From Actinokineospora auranticolor (GTDB lineage: Bacteria; Actinomycetota; Actinomycetes; Mycobacteriales; Pseudonocardiaceae), in contig NZ_PTIX01000002.1 in NCBI RefSeq assembly GCF_002934265.1, forward strand, positions 496,001 to 560,000: a stretch of DNA of 64,000 bases, in the 5' to 3' direction. The position numbers were made by a program, and so were the translations under genes. The notes beneath the pieces are model-generated. The model was not told the origin of the DNA, made no database searches, and saw only the letters and a program-made list of their open reading frames with translations. Below are positions 27,589-36,311 of the stretch, one piece after another (the stretch's first letter is position 1; each line of letters starts with the position of its first letter).

Positions 27589-28485
27589 GTGACCGGGGTC
27601 GCCCTGGGCATCGACGTGGGCGGGACGTCGAGCGAGGCGGTGGCGCTCGACGAGTCCGGCGCCGTGGTCGGGCGGGGTTCGGCGGGCGGCGGCAACCCGC
27701 ACTCGAACGGCGCCGAGCAGGCCGCGCGCAACGTCGCCGAGGCCGCGACGACCGCGCTCGGTCGGCACGAGCTGCTCGCGTGCGTGCTGGGGATGCCGGG
27801 TTCGGCGTTCAACACCCCAGCGGTCCAGCAGGCGTTCGCGCCGTTCTTCTCGTCGATGCGCCCCCGGCTGATCACCGACTCGGAGGTGGCGTTCGCGGCG
27901 GGGACGCGCGCGCCGGACGGCGCGGTGCTGATCGCGGGCACGGGGTCGATCGCGGTGCGGATCGCCGACCGCGCCCGCGTGGCGACCTCGGGCGGCTACG
28001 GCTGGCTGCTCGGCGACGAGGGCTCGGCGTTCTGGATCGGCCGGGAGGCCGTGCGGGCGACCTTGCGCGCCGTGATGGCGGGTACCGCGTTCGGTCGGCT
28101 GGCGCTGTCCGTGCTCGAGGCGGTCGACGCGCCCGTGGCGCACTCGGCCTTGGCCAGCGGCAAGGTGATCGCGGCGGTCAACCGGGAGCGGCCCATCCGA
28201 CTTGCCCGGTTCGCCCCTTTGGTTTCCCTTGCCGCGATTGACGATCCGGTCGCCGCCGGGATCCTGGAGCGCGCGGCCCAGTCCCTGGCGGGCCAGGTGC
28301 TCGACGTCCACCGCGGCGGCCCGATCGTGCTGGCCGGTGGCGTGCTGCGCACCCCGGTCGGCGCGCGCGTCCGCGAACTCCTCACCGGACGGGAACTCCT
28401 CGACGCCCCCGACCCCGCGCTCGGCGCCGCCTGGCTGGCCGCCGTCGACGCCTTCGGCCCGGACGCGCCCCGACCGCGGATCTGA
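27589..28485 (+). CDS. nagK: BadF/BcrA-type kinase, probable N-acetylglucosamine kinase
   Basis: A 298-residue ASKHA-fold kinase from GTG 27589. It has the phosphate-1 loop LGIDVGGTSSEAVALD, the phosphate-2/adenosine motif VLIAGTGSIAVRI, GYGWLLGDEGSAFWIGREA and PIVLAGGVLRTP near the C-terminus. This is the BadF/BadG/BcrA/BcrD ATPase family, which includes eukaryotic and actinobacterial N-acetylglucosamine kinases. Sharing a dre-containing intergenic region with dasR, the regulator of GlcNAc metabolism, supports GlcNAc phosphorylation. The exact sugar is inferred. It converges on the DUF3159 gene with 4 bp between stops. Confidence 0.8.
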   Translation: MTGVALGIDVGGTSSEAVALDESGAVVGRGSAGGGNPHSNGAEQAARNVAEAATTALGRHELLACVLGMPGSAFNTPAVQQAFAPFFSSMRPRLITDSEVAFAAGTRAPDGAVLIAGTGSIAVRIADRARVATSGGYGWLLGDEGSAFWIGREAVRATLRAVMAGTAFGRLALSVLEAVDAPVAHSALASGKVIAAVNRERPIRLARFAPLVSLAAIDDPVAAGILERAAQSLAGQVLDVHRGGPIVLAGGVLRTPVGARVRELLTGRELLDAPDPALGAAWLAAVDAFGPDAPRPRI

Positions 28486-28489
28486 GGCC

Positions 28490-29149
28490 CTACTGGGACT
28501 TATCCGCCAACTCCGGTGCGCGGGGGTGGCGGAGGCCGGGGTGGTCGGGGGGCAGCGACTTGCGCAGGACCGCGGCGCTGGCGGCGACGACAACCGCGAC
28601 CAGCGGCCAGGAGAGCGCGACCCGGGAGACGGCCAGGGCGGTGACGCTGCCGGTCCACCAGAACAGCGCGAACACCGCCGTGCGGAGGGTGTACTGGAGG
28701 AAGACCCAGACCCAGCTCGCCCGGCTGTAGGCGCGGAGCAGGTCCGGATCGCGGCGCCAGCGGGTCTTCTGGCCGAGGATGGTGCCGACCACCACGCCGA
28801 GCAGCGGCCAGCGGATGAGGATGCTGATGGCCCAGGCGAGCGCGCTGGCGATGTTGGAGAGCAGTTGGACCACGAAGAAGTCCTCGCCCCGCCCGGTGAT
28901 CAGCGCGACCAGGGACCCGGCGACCACGGCCAGGATGCTGCCGACGACCGCGGTGACCTTGCCGCCCCGGTTGAGCCGGAAGGCCGCGACGAGGGTGGCG
29001 GCCAGCAGCGCGGCCGCGGCACCCCACTCGACGCGGTTGCCGGAGACCAGCCAGCCCACCGCGAAGGCCAGGGGCGGGATGGTGGCGTCCACCGCGCCCC
29101 GGCGGCCACCGAGGAGCTCGGACAGCGAATCGGATCGCGCGTCGGTCAC
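28490..29149 (-). CDS. DUF3159 integral membrane protein
   Basis: A 219-residue protein from GTG 29149. It has six or so hydrophobic segments (about residues 22-38, 42-60, 65-90, 95-125, 155-175, 185-203). Family-like sequence includes SELLGGRRGAVDATIPPLAF, FFVVQLLSNIASALAWAISI, RWPLLGVVVG and LLRAYSRASWVWVFLQYTLR. DUF3159 proteins are universal in high-GC actinomycetes and uncharacterised; a transport or lipid role is only a guess. A DtxR/IdeR-box-like palindrome lies just upstream. Confidence 0.85.
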   Translation of the reverse strand: MTDARSDSLSELLGGRRGAVDATIPPLAFAVGWLVSGNRVEWGAAAALLAATLVAAFRLNRGGKVTAVVGSILAVVAGSLVALITGRGEDFFVVQLLSNIASALAWAISILIRWPLLGVVVGTILGQKTRWRRDPDLLRAYSRASWVWVFLQYTLRTAVFALFWWTGSVTALAVSRVALSWPLVAVVVAASAAVLRKSLPPDHPGLRHPRAPELADKSQ

Positions 29150-29175
29150 CCGCCCAGACTGCCGCACGCCGGTTT

Positions 29176-29193
29176 GGTTAGGTAGCCCTAACC
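29176..29193. promoter_or_regulatory. Palindrome resembling a DtxR/IdeR iron box
   Basis: GGTTAGG (29176-29182) and CCTAACC (29187-29193) flank TAGC. TTAGGTAGCCCTAACC agrees with both half-sites of the iron-box consensus but not its centre. It lies between the divergent DUF3159 and GDSL-hydrolase genes. Compare the boxes at 38815, 39707 and 43601. Confidence 0.5.
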
Positions 29194-29347
29194 AGCCCTT
29201 CCCGCCACCGCCTACCGGCCGTGACGTGTGGTGTTCGCTTTGTGGTTGTGGCCAAACAAGTAGCGGCCCGTGGGAATGTCGGGGCATCCTACGTGTTTAG
29301 TTGTTGTAGGGCAGGTTACGGCCGGGTGCGCGAAGGGGAGGGCGGCT

Positions 29348-30142
29348 GTGCACGGGTGGGACAGCTGGATCGCCGTCGGGGACAGCTTCACCGAGGGCGT
29401 TGGGGACAAGCGCGACGACACGGCGCCGGGGGGCGCGGAGGAGTACGTGGGCTGGGCGGACCGGCTCGCCGAGGTGATGGCCGACCAGCGGCCGGGTTTC
29501 CAGTACGCGAACCTGGCGCTGCGCGGCAAGCTGCTGCGGGAGATCATCGACGAGCAGGTGCCGATCGCGGTCGCCGAGCGACCCGATCTGGTGACGTTGT
29601 GCGGGGGCGGCAACGACATCATCACCCCGGGCACCGACGTGGACGACGTGGGCGCGCTGTTCGACACCGCGGTCGCGGCGCTGCGCGCGGCGGGCAGCGA
29701 GGTGCTGATCTTCACCGGGCCCGACCCGAAGGTGCAGCCGCTGCTGCGCCGGGTGCGCGGCAAGGTCGCGATCTACAACGGACACCTGCGCGCGATCGCC
29801 GAGCGGCACGGCGCCAAGGTGGTCGACCTGTGGTCGATGGGCGTGCTGCACGACCGCCGGTCCTGGTGCGACGACCGGCTGCACTTCTCCACGGAGGGTC
29901 ACCGCCGGATCGCGTTGCGGGCCGCGGAGGTGCTCGGTGTCCCGGTCGTCGAGGACTGGCGGGAACCGCTGCCGATGGAGCAGCGCAGGCCGTGGTTGCA
30001 GCTGCGCCAGGACGACATCACCTGGACCACGACCCACCTGATCCCGTGGGTGCGCAGGCAGATCCGCGGCGAGTCCCTGGGGGACGGTCTCGCCCCCAAG
30101 CGGCCTGAGCTGCGACCTTTCCGCGCGGACACACGGGTTTAA
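29348..30142 (+). CDS. SGNH/GDSL hydrolase
   Basis: A 264-residue esterase/lipase-type enzyme from GTG 29348 (AAGGGGAGG upstream; an ATG at 29270 lacks a ribosome site). Block I is AVGDSFTEG with nucleophile Ser13. Block III is CGGGNDIITPG. Block V is CDDRLHFSTEGH with the catalytic Asp/His. No signal peptide is seen, so it is probably cytoplasmic. The C-terminal ~50 residues (TWTTTHLIPWVRRQIRG) extend past the fold. Substrate unknown. A strong hairpin follows at 30175. Confidence 0.9.
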   Translation: MHGWDSWIAVGDSFTEGVGDKRDDTAPGGAEEYVGWADRLAEVMADQRPGFQYANLALRGKLLREIIDEQVPIAVAERPDLVTLCGGGNDIITPGTDVDDVGALFDTAVAALRAAGSEVLIFTGPDPKVQPLLRRVRGKVAIYNGHLRAIAERHGAKVVDLWSMGVLHDRRSWCDDRLHFSTEGHRRIALRAAEVLGVPVVEDWREPLPMEQRRPWLQLRQDDITWTTTHLIPWVRRQIRGESLGDGLAPKRPELRPFRADTRV

Positions 30143-30174
30143 GCCCCAACCCCCGAGGAAGGCCGGAAACGACG

Positions 30175-30212
30175 ACCGGCCGGCTCTCCCTCCCCCGAGA
30201 GTGCCGGCCGGT
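30175..30212 (+). terminator. Strong hairpin terminator after the GDSL hydrolase
   Basis: ACCGGCCGGC (30175-30184) pairs with GCCGGCCGGT (30203-30212). An inner TCTC/GAGA pair extends the stem across a 2-nt bulge. It is 33 bp after the stop codon. Confidence 0.85.
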
Positions 30213-30324
30213 ACATCGGGCCGCATCCCCCATGACTCTCCCGCCGCGGCCCTGGGTGACCGTGGCGACAGTCACCCTGGGCGGAAAGCGTGCCGGCCGT
30301 CGCACCCGGACGGCTAAGCGTTCA

Positions 30325-33162
30325 CTAAACGTCCTTGGACAGTGCCGCCAGTCCCGCTTGGACGGCGTCGGCGGCCGGTGACTGCACGAGCCGGTACAGC
30401 TCCAGCGCCAGGGTCAGCTCAACCCGGGCGGCACCGACGTCGCCGCGGTCGCGCAGCACCCGGGCCAGCACCTCGCGGGCGAACGCCTCGGTGAGGTCCA
30501 GACCGTGCGCCTCGGCCGTCGCGATGGCCTCGCGGGCGTGCAACTCGGCCGCCTCGGCCAGGTCCAGCTCGTGCTCCAACTCGGCCAGGTTGGCCAGCGC
30601 GTGGCCGACGAAGCCGTGGTCGCCGACCTCGCGGAAGATCGCGACCGCCTGCGCCTGCGGGCCCACCGCCTCCGACGGCGACCCGAGGTTGCGGTGCACC
30701 TGGGCGATGTTGTTGAGCAGGTTGGCCTCCCCCAGCCGGTAGCCCGCGCGGCCGGAGAGCTCCAGCGCCTTGCGGTACCCGGCCAGCGCCTCGCCGTAGC
30801 GCTTCTGCCCGTAGAGGGCGCCCGCCACGGTGTTGAAGCCCATCGCCATCAGCTTGGAATCACGCAATTCGGTCGCGATCGCCACCGCGCGCTCGGCGTC
30901 GGCGACGGTCTCGTCCTCCTGGTCGAAGCGGGTCAGCAGCACGCACCGGCTCAGCCGCATCAGCACCTCGCCGCGCCGGTCGCCCGCGGACCGCGCGGAC
31001 TCCAGGCCCAGCCGCAGCACGTGCTCCCAGTCGTCGCGCCGGGAGCGCACCCGGCGGAAGTCGCCCGCCATCCTGGCCAGCTGCCACACCTCGGTGTGCA
31101 GGCCCGCCTTGGCACCCGCCTCGGCGGCGGCGATCAGGTTGGGCCACTCCCGCTCGAACCAGGCCAGCGCCTCCTCGCGGCCCGCGATCCGCGGTCGCGG
31201 CACGTCCTGGTGGCCGTCGGCGTAGTCCAGGTCGTCGGCGACCGCGCGCAGGTGCCTGCGGGCGATGTCGGCGGCGACCAGGTAGTAGCGCAGCACCACG
31301 GGCAGCAGGTCGACGTCAGGCCCCAGTTCGCGGGCGTAGAGGCGGACCAGGTCGTGCATGCCGAACACGTCGAGGTCGGTCTCGGTGACCAGGAACAGCG
31401 CGGCCAGCGCGCGCAGCCAGTCGCGGGCGGCGGCCACCCGGTCGTCCTCGCCCGCGACGGCGGAGTCGTGCGGGCAGCGGGCGACCATGGTGGCCAGCAG
31501 GTGCGGGCCGACCGTGGGGCCGGGCACCGCGCCGAGCAGCCGCAGCGCCTCGGCCTGGGCCGCGTCGAGGCCGCCGTAGGTGAGGTCGAGCGCGGCGCGC
31601 ACGCCGGTGTCCACGTCCTGCACCCGCAGCGCGCTGAGCCGGGTGTGCTCGTCGGCGAGTTCGTCGACCAGCTCCTGGAGTGACCACTGTGGACTGACGA
31701 CCAACCGGGCGCCCGCGATCCGCAGCGCCAGCGGCAGGTGGCCGCAGAGCTTGGCCAGCCGGGCGCGCAGGTCGCGCTCGTCCGCGGCCGGTGGCCCGGC
31801 GGCGTGCGCGATCACCGCCTCGGCCTCCTCCGGCGGCAGGGTGTCGAGCACGCGCAGCGCGGCGCCGTCGGTCACCAGGCCGTCGAGCCTGCGCCTGCTG
31901 GTGACCAGCACCATCGCGCCGGGCGCGCCGGGTAACAGCGGGCGCACCTGGTCGGAGTCGCGGGCGTCGTCGAGCACCACGAGCAGCCTGCGGTCGGCGA
32001 GCAGCGAGCGGTAGAAGGTGACCCGCTCGGTCAGGTCCTCGGGGATGTGCTCGGCGGCCACGCCGAGGGCGAGCAGGAACCGGGCCAGCACCTCGGCGGG
32101 CTCGACCGGCTCGTGGTCCGGGTCGAACCCGCGCAGCGCGGCGTAGAGCCTGCCGTCGGGGAACTCCCCGGCGGCCCGGGTGCCCCAGACCACCGCCAGC
32201 GCGCTCTTGCCGACCCCCGCGGGCCCGACCAGTACGCCGATTGCGGGCGCGGTGCCGTCGGCGCCGAGGCGGACGTCGTCGAGCCAGCCCAGGTCCGGCT
32301 CGCGGCCGGTGAACCCGCTCGGCGCGGCGGGCAGCTGCGCCGGGGTGAGCACGCCGACCCGGGGCGCGACCACCGCGGGCGGGCGCGACTGGAGCAGCGC
32401 GGTGTCGTCGCGCAGGATCCGGCTGTGCAGCTCGCGCAGACCGGGACCGGGGTCGAGGCCGAGTTCGCGGGCGGCGCGGTGGGCGAAGCGCTGGTAGATC
32501 TCCAGCGCGGCGGCGCGCCTGCCGGAGCGGTAGAGCGCCAGCGCCAGCTGCCCGACCAGGTGTTCGCGGAACGGGTGGGTGTCGACCAGGGCGGCGAGTT
32601 CGCCGATCACCTCGTCGTGGCGCCCGAGTTCCAGGTCGGCGTCGATGCGGGCCTCGAGCACGGTGAGCCGCAGTTCGGCCAGTTCCGGCGCGCGCACCCG
32701 CCCGCCGATGCCGGAGAGCTCCGGTCCGCGCCACAGGCCCTGGGCCCTGGCCAGCAGTTCGGCCCGCTCGGCGGCGGGCCTGCCGCGCGAGGCGGCCAGC
32801 AGTTCGCGGGCCAGCGCGACGTCGATGCGGGCCTCGTCGACCACCAGCCGGTAGCCGGGGCCGGAGGTCTGGATCCTGGTCTCCCGCGTCGGGTCCACTG
32901 TGGACATCCAACGGCGCAGCCTGGACACGTACCCCTGCACGATCGTCCGCGCGGTCGCGGGCGGTTCGTGGTCCCAGAGCACGTCCATGACGCGCTCGAC
33001 CGAGACCACCTGATTGGGCTCCAACAGCAGCATCGCCAGCATCCCACGCAGCCCCGGCCCCCCGGGGACCAGCGTGTTCTCCCCCACCAGCGCGCAAACC
33101 GGGCCCAGCACGCAAAACCGCGGTCCGGATTGCTCCGGACGCGCGAGCGCGACATGCGCCAC
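30325..33162 (-). CDS. AfsR/SARP-type regulator: BTAD - NB-ARC - TPR
   Basis: A 945-residue signal-integrating regulator from GTG 33162. Domains in order: winged-helix DNA-binding domain (about 15-110, VVSVERVMDVLWDHEPPATA), bacterial transcription activation domain (about 113-260), NB-ARC ATPase (about 285-560, Walker A GPAGVGKSALAV with Lys319, Walker B RLLVVLDDA, GLPL-type HLPLAL), and C-terminal TPR repeats (about 690-935, for example YGEALAGYRKALELSGRAG). This is the AfsR architecture, often controlling secondary metabolism or development. It lies upstream of ectABCD with 0.5 kb between, on the same strand but after the operon's end. Its target is unknown. Confidence 0.93.
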   Translation of the reverse strand: MAHVALARPEQSGPRFCVLGPVCALVGENTLVPGGPGLRGMLAMLLLEPNQVVSVERVMDVLWDHEPPATARTIVQGYVSRLRRWMSTVDPTRETRIQTSGPGYRLVVDEARIDVALARELLAASRGRPAAERAELLARAQGLWRGPELSGIGGRVRAPELAELRLTVLEARIDADLELGRHDEVIGELAALVDTHPFREHLVGQLALALYRSGRRAAALEIYQRFAHRAARELGLDPGPGLRELHSRILRDDTALLQSRPPAVVAPRVGVLTPAQLPAAPSGFTGREPDLGWLDDVRLGADGTAPAIGVLVGPAGVGKSALAVVWGTRAAGEFPDGRLYAALRGFDPDHEPVEPAEVLARFLLALGVAAEHIPEDLTERVTFYRSLLADRRLLVVLDDARDSDQVRPLLPGAPGAMVLVTSRRRLDGLVTDGAALRVLDTLPPEEAEAVIAHAAGPPAADERDLRARLAKLCGHLPLALRIAGARLVVSPQWSLQELVDELADEHTRLSALRVQDVDTGVRAALDLTYGGLDAAQAEALRLLGAVPGPTVGPHLLATMVARCPHDSAVAGEDDRVAAARDWLRALAALFLVTETDLDVFGMHDLVRLYARELGPDVDLLPVVLRYYLVAADIARRHLRAVADDLDYADGHQDVPRPRIAGREEALAWFEREWPNLIAAAEAGAKAGLHTEVWQLARMAGDFRRVRSRRDDWEHVLRLGLESARSAGDRRGEVLMRLSRCVLLTRFDQEDETVADAERAVAIATELRDSKLMAMGFNTVAGALYGQKRYGEALAGYRKALELSGRAGYRLGEANLLNNIAQVHRNLGSPSEAVGPQAQAVAIFREVGDHGFVGHALANLAELEHELDLAEAAELHAREAIATAEAHGLDLTEAFAREVLARVLRDRGDVGAARVELTLALELYRLVQSPAADAVQAGLAALSKDV

Positions 33163-33398
33163 TCGGTACCACCCCCCGATCGGACCGGCTCCCCTAAGCC
33201 GGTTTCAGCGCTCCCTATGACAAACCTAGGACGAACCGGCAACCGGCGGACCGAAAAGCGCGGTCGTCAACCGTATGGCGTAACGCGAAGTGGGGTCGGC
33301 GAATAACCGGCCTATCCGCGAATGGGGGCACACAGACCGCAACAGCGGGGAAACGACAAAGGCGGGTGGGGATCACCGCTAGGAAGGACGAAGTGGTG

Positions 33399-33422
33399 CG
33401 AATACGACACCCGGCGTATTCG
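33399..33422. repeat. 8-bp inverted repeat (operator-like)
   Basis: CGAATACG (33399-33406) and CGTATTCG (33415-33422) with an 8-bp spacer; AT-richer than its surroundings. This has the size and symmetry of a TetR-type or two-component operator. Confidence 0.5.
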
Positions 33423-33500
33423 CTACCGGAAGGTGGGCGAGCCCCGCGGAATTGGCCCGCCGATGCGGACCGGCCCAGCCCAGGGTGGCCGCACATGGGT

Positions 33501-33542
33501 CGGCCCCGCACGCACCGATTCCCGGGTCGGTGGGCGGGGCCG
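33501..33542. repeat. Nested hairpin of unknown role
   Basis: CGGCCCCGC (33501-33509) pairs with GCGGGGCCG (33534-33542), and inside it ACCGA (33514-33518) pairs with TCGGT (33527-33531). No gene ends nearby, so it may be part of a structured RNA rather than a terminator. Confidence 0.5.
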
Positions 33543-33662
33543 TACTCCGCGGTGTTGGTCAACAGCACGTCGGGTCCACCCCGAGTGGGACCCCGACCAG
33601 CTCTCGATCAACCGGCCGCGGAGCGCACCCGACGATAACACTCAGGTCACGTAAGATCACAA

Positions 33663-33675
33663 GGGGGTCACCCCC
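33663..33675 (-). terminator. Candidate terminator of the ect operon
   Basis: GGGGG (33663-33667) and CCCCC (33671-33675) form a short stem 24 bp after the ectD stop on the minus strand. It is followed on that strand by TTGTGATCTT. Confidence 0.5.
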
Positions 33676-33698
33676 GGTCATCTCGACGCACGAGCCAA

Positions 33699-34598
33699 CT
33701 AGCGGCTCAGCGGTGTGAACGTGCGGGCGGCGATGAAGTCCGGTCGCGGCGCCGGAGCGGCGAACGGGTCCACCAGCGCGTTCTCCGCGGAGTTGAAAAC
33801 CACGAAGATGTTGGACCGGGGAAACGGCGTGATGTTGTTCCCCGAGCCGTGCATGATGTTGCTGTCGAACAGCAGCGCCGAGCCCGCCGGACCGGTGAAC
33901 TGGTCGATGCCGCACTCGGCGGCCAGCGCGGTGATGTGCGCCCGGCTGGGGACGCCGATCTCCTGCTCGGTCAGCGAAGCCCTGTAGTTGTCGGCCGGGG
34001 TCTCCCCCACGCACGGCACGAACGTGCGGTGCGAGCCGGGCATGACCATCAGGCCGCCGTTGAACGGGTAGTTTTCCGTCAACGCGATCGACATGCTCAC
34101 CGCGCGCGGCGTCGGCATGCCGTCCTCGGCGTGCCAGGTCTCGAAGTCGGAGTGCCAGTAGAAGCCCTTGCCCTGGAAGCCGGGCATGTAGTTGACCCGG
34201 CTCTGGTGCACGTAGACCTCCGAGCCCAGCACCTGCCGGGCCCGGTCGAGCACCCGCGGATCGCGGACCAGTTCGGCGATCAGGCCGCTGACCCGGTGCA
34301 CCTCGAAGATCGAGCGGACCTCGGCGGAGGCGCGCTCGACGATCGTGCGCTCGTCGGCGCGCAGGGCCTCGTCGCGGGTGAGCCGGTCCAATTCGGCGCG
34401 GAACGCCTCGACCTCGCCCGCGCTGAGCAGGTTGTCGTAGACCGAATAGCCGCGCGCCTCGTGCGACGCCAGGGTCGCCGGGTCGATCGGGCCGTCGACG
34501 CCGGGGTGCACCGTCGGCTCCGGCCGGTCGGTCAGGCCGAGCGGCTCGGCGGTGCGGGTGCGGTAGTGGTCCTCGATTCGGACGTCGGCGATGGTCAT
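33699..34598 (-). CDS. ectD: Ectoine hydroxylase
   Basis: A 299-residue Fe(II)/2-oxoglutarate dioxygenase converting ectoine to 5-hydroxyectoine. The iron triad is His149-x-Asp151 (YWHSDFETWH) with His250 (SNIMHGSGNN). The signature stretch FYWHSDFETWHAEDGMP and the 2-oxoglutarate-binding Arg in TPFPRSN are present. Length is normal for EctD. It is last in ectA-ectB-ectC-ectD, 28 bp after ectC. Confidence 0.97.
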   Translation of the reverse strand: MTIADVRIEDHYRTRTAEPLGLTDRPEPTVHPGVDGPIDPATLASHEARGYSVYDNLLSAGEVEAFRAELDRLTRDEALRADERTIVERASAEVRSIFEVHRVSGLIAELVRDPRVLDRARQVLGSEVYVHQSRVNYMPGFQGKGFYWHSDFETWHAEDGMPTPRAVSMSIALTENYPFNGGLMVMPGSHRTFVPCVGETPADNYRASLTEQEIGVPSRAHITALAAECGIDQFTGPAGSALLFDSNIMHGSGNNITPFPRSNIFVVFNSAENALVDPFAAPAPRPDFIAARTFTPLSR

Positions 34599-34626
34599 CG
34601 GTCCTCCTCGGCGGTCGGGGTGCCGG

Positions 34627-35022
34627 TCACCGGTCCTCCTCGGTGATCAGCGGGTAGACGCCGTTCTCGTCGTGCACCTCCCGGCCGGTGACCGGGGGGT
34701 TGAAGACGCAGAACGTGCGCATCCGGGTGATCGGGCGCAGCTGGTGGCGCTCGTGCCCGTCGAGCAGGTACATCGAGCCGGGGCCCAGCTTGTGGGTCTC
34801 GCCGGTCTCCTTGTTCAGCAGCTCGCCCTCGCCGTCGATGACGAAGACGGCCTCGATGTGGTTGGCGTACCAGAAGTCGTTGACCGCGCCCGGGTACAGC
34901 GTGGTCTCGTGCACCGAGAAGCCGACGCGGTCGCCCCCGAGGACGATGCGTTTGCTGCGCCAGTTCGCGGTCTTGACGTCGCGGTCGGTGTCGGTGATCT
35001 CGTCGAGCGTGCGGACGATCAT
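34627..35022 (-). CDS. ectC: Ectoine synthase
   Basis: A 131-residue cupin that cyclises N-gamma-acetyl-diaminobutyrate to ectoine. It begins [16 protein letters not shown] and carries [38 protein letters not shown] cupin sequence split across residues about 40-75, with metal-binding Glu and His positions, and [17 protein letters not shown]. Length and sequence are typical. It is 18 bp downstream of ectB in the same operon. Confidence 0.97.
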   Translation of the reverse strand: MIVRTLDEITDTDRDVKTANWRSKRIVLGGDRVGFSVHETTLYPGAVNDFWYANHIEAVFVIDGEGELLNKETGETHKLGPGSMYLLDGHERHQLRPITRMRTFCVFNPPVTGREVHDENGVYPLITEEDR

Positions 35023-35040
35023 CGTCGGCCTCCAGGTCGC

Positions 35041-36291
35041 TCAGCTCAGGGTCGCGGACACCGAGTCGGTCAGGATCCGCAGGCCCTCGTCGAGCTCGTC
35101 GTCGGTGATGGTGAGCGGCGGCATGACCTTGGCGACCTCGCCGTCCGGGCCGGAGGTCTCCATGAGCAGGCCGCGCTCGAAGGCGTGGCGGCACACCTGA
35201 CCCGCGGTGGCGCCGTCGGTGAAGCGCAGCCCCCTGGCCAGGCCCCGCCCCTTGGCGCGCAGGTCCGCGCCCGGGTAGCGCTCGGCGATGCCCAGCAGTA
35301 CCCGCTCGACCTGTTCGCCCTTGGCCAGCGTGCCCTTCTCCAGGGTGTCGTCGGTCCAGTAGGTGCGCAACGCCTCGCTCGCGGCCACGAAGGCCGGGTT
35401 GATGCCGCGGAACGTGCCGTTGTGCTCGCCGGGTTCCCAGACGTCGAGCTCCGGCTTGAGCAGGGTGACCGCGAGCGGGAGACCGAAGCCGCCGATGGAC
35501 TTGGACAGGCAGACGATGTCCGGGGTGATGCCCGCGGCCTCGAAGCTGAAGAACGGGCCGGTGCGGCCGCAGCCCATCTGCACGTCGTCGACGATCAGCA
35601 GCATGCCGTGGCGTTCGCACAGGTCGGCCAGGCCCTGGATCCACTCGATGCGCGCGGCGTTGATGCCGCCCTCGCCCTGCACGGTCTCCACGATCACCGC
35701 GGAGGGCTCGTTGAGGCCGCTGCCGCTGTCGGCGAGCAGGCGCTCGAACCAGAGGAAGTCGGGCACCCGGCCGTCGAGGTAGTTGTCGTAGGGCATCGGG
35801 GTGGCGTGCACCAGCGGGATGCCCGCGCCGCCGCGCTTCATCGAGTTGCCGGTCACCGAGAGCGCGCCCAGCGTCATCCCGTGGAACGCGTTGGTGAAGT
35901 TGACGACCGACTCGCGGCCGGTGACCTTGCGGGCCAGCTTCAGCGCGGCCTCGACGGCGTTGGCGCCCGCCGGTCCGGGGAACATGACCTTGTAGTCGAG
36001 GTCGCGCGGGCGCAGCACGATGTCGCGGAAGGACTCCAGGAAGTCCCGCTTGGCGACGGTGTTCATGTCCAGGCCGTGGGTCACCCCGTCGCGCAGGATG
36101 TAGTCCACGACCGCCTGTTTGAGCACCGGGTTGTTGTGGCCGTAGTTGAGCGCCCCCGCACCGGCGAAGAAGTCCACATAGGACTTGCCGGACTCGTCGT
36201 ACATGTGGGCGCCGACGGCGCGCTCGAACACCACGGGCCAACCGCGGCTGTAGCTGCGCACCTCGGACTCAAGGGTCTCGAACACGCTCAT
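35041..36291 (-). CDS. ectB: L-2,4-diaminobutyrate aminotransferase
   Basis: A 416-residue class III PLP aminotransferase making diaminobutyrate from aspartate semialdehyde. PLP Lys264 lies in CLSKSIGGFGLP. The cofactor Asp is in LLIVDDVQMGCGRTG, and GPAGANAVEAALKLAR and NFTNAFHGMT are conserved. It lies 20 bp after ectA. ATG 36291. Confidence 0.97.
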   Translation of the reverse strand: MSVFETLESEVRSYSRGWPVVFERAVGAHMYDESGKSYVDFFAGAGALNYGHNNPVLKQAVVDYILRDGVTHGLDMNTVAKRDFLESFRDIVLRPRDLDYKVMFPGPAGANAVEAALKLARKVTGRESVVNFTNAFHGMTLGALSVTGNSMKRGGAGIPLVHATPMPYDNYLDGRVPDFLWFERLLADSGSGLNEPSAVIVETVQGEGGINAARIEWIQGLADLCERHGMLLIVDDVQMGCGRTGPFFSFEAAGITPDIVCLSKSIGGFGLPLAVTLLKPELDVWEPGEHNGTFRGINPAFVAASEALRTYWTDDTLEKGTLAKGEQVERVLLGIAERYPGADLRAKGRGLARGLRFTDGATAGQVCRHAFERGLLMETSGPDGEVAKVMPPLTITDDELDEGLRILTDSVSATLS

Positions 36292-36311
36292 TCATTTCTC
36301 CTGGCGAGGTT

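Larger units (their letters stand above)
33163..33698. other. Structured intergenic region between the SARP gene and ectD
   Basis: No gene is recognised in these 536 bp. The stretch carries two marked inverted repeats (33399-33422 and 33501-33542) and a hairpin at 33663-33675 that could end the ect operon. GGAAGGACGAAGTG (33381-33394) could be a ribosome site before a GTG at 33394, but the reading frame after it has no family resemblance. A small RNA or a short lineage-specific gene is possible. Confidence 0.4.

Noticed and set aside
27119..27592. Short frames in the dasR-nagK space (27338-27592 plus, 27119-27562 minus)
   Set aside because: No ribosome site, biased residue content and overlap with the operator and hairpin; treated as leader.
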